This document shows, one piece after another, positions 58,044 through 64,000 of a DNA stretch of 64,000 bases. Both the position numbers and the translations under genes were made by a program. Each line of letters begins with the position of its first letter. The stretch's first letter is position 1. Source of the DNA: Eutreptiella sp. 'Long Island Sound 2002' (Eukaryota; Euglenozoa; Euglenophyceae; Eutreptiales; Eutreptiaceae); assembly GCA_964036045.1 (NCBI GenBank), contig OZ038392.1, positions 16,175,612 through 16,239,611 on the forward strand. The letters run 5' to 3'. Below the pieces are notes generated by a model that was not told the DNA's origin, did no database searches, and saw nothing but the letters and a program-made list of their open reading frames with translations.

Positions 58044-58056
58044 TGGTAGCAAGAGG
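58044..58056 (+). promoter_or_regulatory. Possible primer-binding site for initiator tRNA-Met
   Basis: TGGTAGCAAGAGG lies 87 bp before the gag start. The 3' end of eukaryotic initiator tRNA-Met is typically ...CCTCTGCTACCA, whose complement is TGGTAGCAGAGG. The window matches it with one extra A. The first TGG after the LTR is where minus-strand priming starts in Ty3/gypsy elements. The host's own tRNA sequence would be needed to confirm it. Confidence 0.4.
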
Positions 58057-58142
58057 CAGCCTGTCTCTGTGCACCGGCAGCGACCCCGCGCCGTACAACC
58101 AGTGCTGCGAGCGGGCAAACATAAGCAGAAGGGTGGGTTAAG

Positions 58143-60644
58143 ATGGATCCAGGAAGAGTGGACGCCGAGGTGAACACAGCGCCAGCGCCAGAGACACCGG
58201 CAAGGCCGGCGCCTGACGCTGTACCTACGGTGGAGCCCTTACATGGGCCAATGGATACGGCGGAGGACTCCTTGGATGGCCTCCAGACGGCCTTTGGGGC
58301 CCTGTCGGTGAAGGAAATGGTCTCTCAGCCTCAGCCTGTGAAGAGGAAGAGAGGAAACGAGAGCGAGAAGGATGCTGGAGAAGGAGCAGACGAAGGAGAG
58401 GAGCAAGGGCAAGACCCGACGGATGTCCCTACCTTCGAAGGCGCACCAAGCGCTTCTGGCCTCCAAGCATCACCCTCTCCCATAACCACCACACACCCAG
58501 CCGCCGCTACATCCACTTCCACAACCAACCAGCCTATGGCAGAGGGCACAGGCTTTACTGGCATGCCTCACTACCCCGCCTATGGCATGGGCCCACCTAC
58601 CACTGCGCTCCTTGAGGCAACTACTGCCAGTGAGCCGGTGGCTTCCAGCTCTGCGCCGCGTTGGTATGCGGCTGACCATCCCCATCCACTCCACGCCACT
58701 GGAACCTACATGGAAGTTCCTGGGTATGCTCCTGGGTGTGCACCTGGGTATGCACCCCTGAGTGGGTTGAGGAGAGGACCAGAGTCTCTGGGAGGCAGGA
58801 GTAGAGGATCGGGAAGATCCTCCAACAGGTCCCTGACGCGGTCGGAGATCAATGAGGTGCTCCGAGGAGCCACTTCGCAAATCGTGAGCGACCTCACGCA
58901 AGAGATCAGGGAGAAACTGCAGCCCCTGATGATCCCGTCCCATGCGTCACCTACGACAGTGGGAATGTCACCCCACCGAGTACAGGCTAACCACCTGGCG
59001 GCAGGGTTGACGAATACCCTGGGGAGCCTGAGGAGCCGACCGATGCCGACTCCTGCAGCAGTACCAAGAAGCCCATTCGTCCCGACGACAGCCCAGCCGC
59101 CCTACAGTCACGTGACGAACTCGACGAGGGCCGAGCTGGACCGGCTGGGGCTGACAGCCCTAAGGGCTATGGTGGACGTGGAGCCTTATGGCTCCAGTGA
59201 TCTAGGCGGAGACCCCTCCGATGATGGGCCGCCTTCGATGACTTCTTCTTCGCCATCGGATGACGAAGACCCTGAGGACCCCGAGGACCCCAAGGGTAAG
59301 AAGAAGAAGAAGAAGAAGAAGAAGACCCGACGCCTTGAAGGACGCCGAGCTCAGGAGGCGAAGGCTATTGCCACCTCCAAGATAGTGGTGAACCTGCCTG
59401 AATTCACAGGCAAGGACCTCAGCGAGTTCGCTGAGAACTTTGGCCGGTTCCTACGACTGACCGGCCAAACCCACGCGAGTGGGCGAGTGAAGTGCGACCT
59501 GCTCCTGCAGTGCTGCAAGACGAAGTACCTGGAGAAGCAGGTCAGGCAGATCGTCACCAACTCCGCCACCTTTGCCGACGTGTTGGTTGCCCTGGAGAGG
59601 CAGTACCCAACCTACGAGACAGACCTCTCCATCAGGGCCGAGATCCAGAACCTGCCCGTCCTGCCCAACAACCCCAAACCTGGCAGGGTCTCCGAGCTGT
59701 TGGCGGACCTGGACCACTGGGCTGGACGACTGACGCCCTGTTCCTACAGCAGCGACGACCTGCTGTTTTGGTTGTGCTCCAAGCTCCCCCGTGAGCTATG
59801 GGACGAGTGCCGTCTGACGGCTGAGCGCAAGGCTAGATCCCTCCGCTACGAGGATCTATGCGTGCTGCTCCTGGAGATGGCGCTGGAGAAGGAGAGCGAC
59901 CAACACCTGAACCACTACCGTCCTGGTGGTGGAGGTTCTGGAGGCAAAGGGTACCAAGGGTCCCGACCTGGGCAGGGGACTACCCCCAAACACGCCCACG
60001 CCCGCCTAATGGAGAACGTGAAGGAGCTATTCTGGTGTGATGCCAGAGATGAACAGGGCCACCTGCAGCATGCCTCCGACTGCGAGCAGCGAGACTGCTT
60101 TGTTGTCCAGGGGAAGCAGCAGGAAAAGATCACCGGCGCCAAGGTGAAGATGCCGGATCATTACCGCTGCACCATCACGTGTGCATTCTGCGGTAAGCGG
60201 AAGCACTATGAGGACGAGTGCTACCATAAGCAACGCCTATCGGCGAAGCTTAAGGGGGAAGATCCTGGCAAAAGCTCAGGCAAAGGTGGAGGCAAGGCCA
60301 AAGGCAACGACTCCGGCAAGGGCAAGTCGAAAGGACGTGGGCAAGGTGGTCAAGACAAGGGTCAAGGCGGACGAGGAGGAGGCGCTAATCGCCAGAACGA
60401 CAACAAGAACAAGGACAAGAACGGAGGTAACCCCAACCCTAATCCAGGGGGGAACTCCGAGCCCTCTGGAGGGCAGTCTGGACCTACCACACGCTCACAG
60501 ACGCAGGCCCAGCAAGAACAAGGAGCCAAGCGTGAGCATGAAGGTGGTGACGACGGCAACGCCAAGAAGAGAAGCCGTTTCATGAGGATGGCCCGCAAAT
60601 TGCGGAACAAGGGGTTCGAGGTGACCTGTCCCGCGGAGTTCTGA
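58143..60644 (+). CDS. gag: Gag polyprotein with CCHC zinc knuckle
   Basis: 833 codons, ATG 58,143 to TGA 60,642-60,644. Residues 1-400 are low-complexity: acidic and Pro/Ser/Thr-rich, with a G-Y-A-P-G-C-A-P-G-Y-A-P repeat (about 194-205) and a Lys9 run (about 386-394) coded by (AAG)n. Residues about 415-590 are the capsid-like part: L-P-E-F-T-G-K-D-L-S-E-F, then V-L-V-A-L-E-R-Q-Y, then L-F-W-L-C-S-K-L-P. The zinc knuckle C-x2-C-x4-H-x4-C is C680, C683, H688, C693, preceded by another Cys cluster (C632, C647, C652). A Gly/Lys-rich tail (about 700-800) should bind nucleic acid. Gag builds the particle and packages element RNA in the cytoplasm. It shares the reading frame of pol. The knuckle wording resembles dinoflagellate retroelement proteins from memory. 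Confidence 0.88.
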   Translation: MDPGRVDAEVNTAPAPETPARPAPDAVPTVEPLHGPMDTAEDSLDGLQTAFGALSVKEMVSQPQPVKRKRGNESEKDAGEGADEGEEQGQDPTDVPTFEGAPSASGLQASPSPITTTHPAAATSTSTTNQPMAEGTGFTGMPHYPAYGMGPPTTALLEATTASEPVASSSAPRWYAADHPHPLHATGTYMEVPGYAPGCAPGYAPLSGLRRGPESLGGRSRGSGRSSNRSLTRSEINEVLRGATSQIVSDLTQEIREKLQPLMIPSHASPTTVGMSPHRVQANHLAAGLTNTLGSLRSRPMPTPAAVPRSPFVPTTAQPPYSHVTNSTRAELDRLGLTALRAMVDVEPYGSSDLGGDPSDDGPPSMTSSSPSDDEDPEDPEDPKGKKKKKKKKKTRRLEGRRAQEAKAIATSKIVVNLPEFTGKDLSEFAENFGRFLRLTGQTHASGRVKCDLLLQCCKTKYLEKQVRQIVTNSATFADVLVALERQYPTYETDLSIRAEIQNLPVLPNNPKPGRVSELLADLDHWAGRLTPCSYSSDDLLFWLCSKLPRELWDECRLTAERKARSLRYEDLCVLLLEMALEKESDQHLNHYRPGGGGSGGKGYQGSRPGQGTTPKHAHARLMENVKELFWCDARDEQGHLQHASDCEQRDCFVVQGKQQEKITGAKVKMPDHYRCTITCAFCGKRKHYEDECYHKQRLSAKLKGEDPGKSSGKGGGKAKGNDSGKGKSKGRGQGGQDKGQGGRGGGANRQNDNKNKDKNGGNPNPNPGGNSEPSGGQSGPTTRSQTQAQQEQGAKREHEGGDDGNAKKRSRFMRMARKLRNKGFEVTCPAEF

Positions 60645-60685
60645 CGGGGACGCTCTGGTGGCACCCAAGACCTGGTGTTTTGGGT
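60642..60685 (+). promoter_or_regulatory. Candidate stop-codon readthrough site between gag and pol
   Basis: The gag stop is TGA followed by CGG, and the next in-frame codons continue straight into the protease with no other stop for 1,118 codons. UGA-CGG is one of the established leaky contexts used by some plant RNA viruses. Eighteen bases downstream, ACCCAA (60,663-60,668) can pair with TTGGGT (60,680-60,685) to make a small hairpin. Together these suggest Pol is made as a Gag-Pol fusion by readthrough, not by frameshifting. Confidence 0.6.
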
Positions 60686-63600
60686 ACGTATCCGACTAGG
60701 GGGACGTGAATACCTGGGGGTACTGGATACTGGAGCCACAATATCGATAGTGGCCAAGAAAATTTTACCTTGTGGGAGCCTGAAGAACACCATGACCACC
60801 GCCGCTATACGGATGGGGGATGGACATGTGGTGCACAGCTGCGGGGACTGCGAAGTGGAGGTACCTATGGGCTCCAGGACTATCGCCCATCGGTTCTATG
60901 TGATGGACACTGATGCCTTCGACTTTGTACTGGGTACTGACTTCTTCGTGCAGCACTCCCAGATACAATCCCTGACGCTGCAAGCGCCCTACCTCCTGTA
61001 CGTGGACCACGGCAGTGGCAGAAAGTCTGTGCCACTGGAGCAGTCGGAACATACCTCGAGTTACCTGAGACTATCGAAGGAGGAGCCCTCGAACATGATG
61101 GCGGCCTCCAAAACTGAGGACTATCAACTATTAGGGGAAGTCCTAGACCAAGGTCTGAAGGAGTTGGGTTACTCTCGGGAAGACCTAAGTGTGGAGCTGT
61201 TCGCCAGCGACAAGCAGCATGTACTGGACCTATACTGCAGCAAGGGGAAGAACTGCAGCTACAAATTTTACTGGCCCTCTTTCGGGATGGCCTACGGGAA
61301 CCCCAGATTCAGTGAACTGGGGAAGGTGCTGACCAAGGTGGCCTTGGAACGTTCCCGTATGGTCCTGTGTTCCCCCGATTGGGGAGCCCATGGGGGCAAT
61401 GAGTACTGGCGAACCCTCCTTGACAAGCTGACTATCAGCTCTGTGCGGTTACCTGATGAGGCCATCTACGTGCCTCTGGGACGCAAGACGCCCATTGGGA
61501 AGCCCGGATGGGGGAGTATGCTCAGCGTGGTGGACGGAAGTCTTACCACCATTCCCTGGGAAGACCTGGACCCTACTCTGGTCCAGGCTATACAACGAGA
61601 AAGCGATGGACTCGCCTTTGGTGACTTGAAGGATCGCCTACGACCTCAAGATGCTGTTGAAACTATACCCGGAGGAGATGAGTACGTCGTGACTGACACC
61701 AACGCCCCCAACTCTCCCTGTCATGTACCTGTTCCTGATGGAGTCTCTGAGTGTGGACTATCTGAGCTACCTAGCTCTATCCACTCAGACGACGAAACTG
61801 AGCACGACGCCTTCTTCGTGCAGACTGCGGTGGAAGAAGTGGAGAACGCCGAGTACGTCGCCCCACTAAAACCCCTACTCTCCATGAGGGTGGAAGACCC
61901 CGTGGATGAAGAGCTGGACCCTCGATCCAGGCTCAGGGAGTATGTGGATTCCAAGAGGAAGTTGGTGGCGAAAAAGCTATGCTACGCGAAGCCTACCCGC
62001 AGCTCATGGCCACTGAAGCAAGGACGGATGGGAGACCTATCCCAACTGAAGGAGGACCTCGAACAGAAGATCACCACCTGGCAAAGGGAGGTAGATCTCA
62101 AGCTCATGAAGAGCGTATGGGGTGCCCATGTGAGGACCCCAGAGGAAGACGACCTCTCGGAGGAATGTGTATGTGAACCCCCTAAAGCGTGCCTATGTTG
62201 CCATCGTCCACCAGAGATGGTTGAGCAAGACCTTCTGTATGCCTACCAAGGGCTGAAGGATGCTACCGCGGGCGAAGAGTCGGTGGAGGACCACCTCCCG
62301 ACGTCTATCCAAGGGGCAAGCAACTTACACTCCGACGAGGACATGGAGGACAAGATCAAGGTACTGGACCCGCGGGTACAAAAGCTGATAAGGACCTATC
62401 TGGAGGTGTTCGGAGAACTACCCCCTCCAGCCTCATGCGACAAGCTGGTACAGATGGACCTCAAGCTGAAACCCGAGTTCGTGGGTCACAAGATCCGGAG
62501 GAGACCCTATCCAGCTCCTAAAGAGCAGGCCTACGAGATTGAGCGACAGATACAAGAATGTATCGACGCTGGCCTAGTCCTGGAGTACAAGGATGGGGAC
62601 TACCCCCTACACTGCAGCCCCTGTTTCCTGGTGGCTAAACCTGGGTCTACAGCCAAACGGCTGGTAGTGGACTATGGAGAGCTGAACAAGAAGACGCTGA
62701 ACCACTCAGGGTCCATTCCCAATATGGAGTCTACCCTGGAGAAGATAGCCTCCTGTCGCTACAAGACCAAGATGGACAAGCGAAGTGGATTCTGGCAAGT
62801 GGACCTGACGCCCAACGCGCAGGAACTACTGGCCTTCATCACCCCTCAGGGGAGGGTATTCAAGTGGAAGGTCATGCCGTTCGGCGTGGCTAACGCCCCC
62901 GCTCTGTTCCAAGAGCTGATGAACAAGATCTTGTCCATCCTACGAAGGAGACCTAAGGTGCAGGAGCTCATATCCCGTGGGGCCCAGATGGAGGCTCACA
63001 TCGACGATGTATGCCTCGGGACCAATACCCAGGAGGATCACCTAATCCTCTTGGGTGAGTTCTTTGCGGTCTGCCAGGAGAACCACACACGACTCAAGCT
63101 GGAGAAGTGTGAGTTCATGCAGGAGACCATGCAGTACCTGGGGTTTGACGTTGGCTACCGGTGGTGGACCCCAGCGGCCTCTAAGGCCAAACCCCTGATG
63201 GATGCCAAGGTACGACACGAAGACCCCAAGAAAGGACTTCATGATGTACGCAGTTTCATTGGGGCGTGCAACTTCTATCGCCGCCACATCAAAAACTTCA
63301 CCTACACCAGCGCGGTACTGACTGACTTGATCAAGAAGAGTACTACTTGGCGCTGGGGCCCACAAGAGCAACAAGCGTTTGACGAGCTCAAAGACAAGGT
63401 AGCCAACGCTAAGTGCTTGGGCGTGCCTAGGGCACAAGGGGAGATTATCCTGGTGACCGACGCCAGCAATGTGGGCGGTGGTGGAACGTTGTTCCAATGG
63501 CAAGCACTAGAGAAGGAGGAGTTCGACTCGGCCATTTCCCAATGGGGGACGGAAGGTCTCAACCGAGATGGAACCCTCAAGCACAGCTACCCTGACGACA

Positions 63601-64000
63601 AGTGGGTCCTAGTACCTCTGGGCCACTGGAACTGGAAGTGGAACCAGGCCAGGGGGAACTACTCCACCTATGAGCAGGAACTGCTCGCGGGTATGCTGGT
63701 GCTATCCTCACAAGCACGACTGTTGGGGAGTAACCCTGTGGTCTGGCTATGCGACCAAGAACCGGTCCGCAGTTTCCAGAAGGGCCCCCCACCTGAGAAG
63801 GCCAAGCTACGTCGCTGGTGGACCTACCTCAGTCAACTACGGCTGACGGTACACCATATCCAGGGAGTGAAGAACGAGTGTGCCGTCTACATCAGCCGCA
63901 ACAACTTCGACGCCCTGATTGGTGCCCGGTCTGAAGCGCTGGCTAAGGAAGCGTTCAGCCGTATGGACGTTCACCTGGACCTGAACATGACCATGATACG
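60645..64000 (+). CDS. pol: Pol polyprotein: protease, methyltransferase-like block, RT, RNase H (partial)
   Basis: Open from just after the gag stop to the window end, 1,118 codons, no ATG needed if made by readthrough. Protease: V-L-D-T-G-A-T-I-S with the active Asp at 60,726, and V-L-G-T-D-F-F. A block at about 61,180-61,545 reads V-E-L-F-A-S, Y-G-N-P-R-F-S-E-L-G-K-V-L, M-V-L-C-S-P-D-W and Y-W-R-T-L-L-D, like the DAM/methyltransferase-like domain of DIRS elements. A Cys cluster C-V-C-x5-C-L-C-C-H lies at about 62,166. RT: L-V-V-D-Y-G-E-L-N-K-K, F-W-Q-V-D-L-T, M-P-F-G-V-A-N-A-P and A-H-I-D-D-V (His in place of the usual Tyr/Phe). RNase H: L-V-T-D-A-S-N at about 63,450 and Y-S-T-Y-E-Q-E-L-L. 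The product cleaves itself and reverse transcribes the element RNA inside the Gag particle. Integrase lies beyond the window. Confidence 0.9.

Larger units (their letters stand above)
57277..58142 (+). other. Non-coding region, probably containing the 5' LTR of the downstream element
   Basis: No ORF of note. A tRNA-like head lies at 57,520-57,600. The rest is mixed sequence with a TATAAA at 58,032 and a possible primer-binding site at 58,044. Since gag starts at 58,143, the 5' LTR should end close to 58,040, but its left end cannot be fixed without the 3' LTR, which is outside the window. Confidence 0.45.
58044..64000 (+). mobile_element. Ty3/gypsy-type LTR retrotransposon, 3' part beyond window
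   Basis: Contains an uninterrupted gag, then in the same frame after one UGA a pol with protease, an extra methyltransferase-like block, RT and RNase H, in the order PR-RT-RH typical of Ty3/gypsy. Integrase should follow outside the window. The coding sequence is GC-rich and free of frameshifts, unlike every other element here, so this is the youngest and possibly active copy. Confidence 0.85.

Overview
This is a eukaryotic nuclear window made almost entirely of repetitive DNA: a very long tandem satellite array followed by a graveyard of retrotransposons. I see no prokaryotic operon, rRNA gene, CRISPR array or confidently recognisable single-copy host gene. The best clue to the organism is the Ty3/gypsy-type element at the right end. 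Its Gag carries a CCHC knuckle (C-A-F-C-G-K-R-K-H-Y-E-D-E-C), and its Pol has a peculiar DNA-methyltransferase-like block between protease and reverse transcriptase. From memory both resemble predicted proteins abundant in dinoflagellate genomes. A dinoflagellate or related alveolate is therefore my best guess, but it is untested: I could not search, and I found no dinoflagellate spliced-leader sequence by eye.

Layout. (1) Positions 1-37,738: a satellite with a 31-bp unit (11-bp plus 20-bp submonomer), all in one orientation, with several levels of higher-order repeat. Five copies of a ~730-bp poly(A)-tailed insert sit in it with the same junctions, so one insertion was co-amplified with the satellite. 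(2) 37,739-42,545: GC-rich, apparently non-coding DNA with many 11-17 bp C or G runs, a fragment of a retroelement RNase H domain and a tRNA-like sequence with A and B boxes. (3) 42,546 to about 50,700, minus strand: a nearly complete ~8-kb LINE. ORF1 has an RRM-like domain; ORF2 has an APE endonuclease, reverse transcriptase, RNase H and C-terminal zinc motif. It is broken by one amber codon and two low-complexity frameshifts. (4) 50,700-57,276: LINE upstream DNA, two 220-bp LTR-like direct repeats about 3 kb apart with unrelated sequence after each, and a decayed Ty3-type gag. (5) 57,277-58,142: non-coding DNA with a tRNA-like SINE head and a possible initiator-tRNA primer-binding site. (6) 58,143-64,000: gag and the first 1,118 codons of pol of an apparently intact Ty3/gypsy element. 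Gag and Pol share a reading frame and are separated by one UGA in a readthrough-prone context. Integrase and the 3' LTR lie beyond the window.

Nothing here looks like a cellular pathway. The units of interest are the retroelements (Gag to package RNA, Pol to process, copy and integrate; LINE ORF1/ORF2 for target-primed reverse transcription) and the satellite that has amplified one retroelement fragment along with itself.
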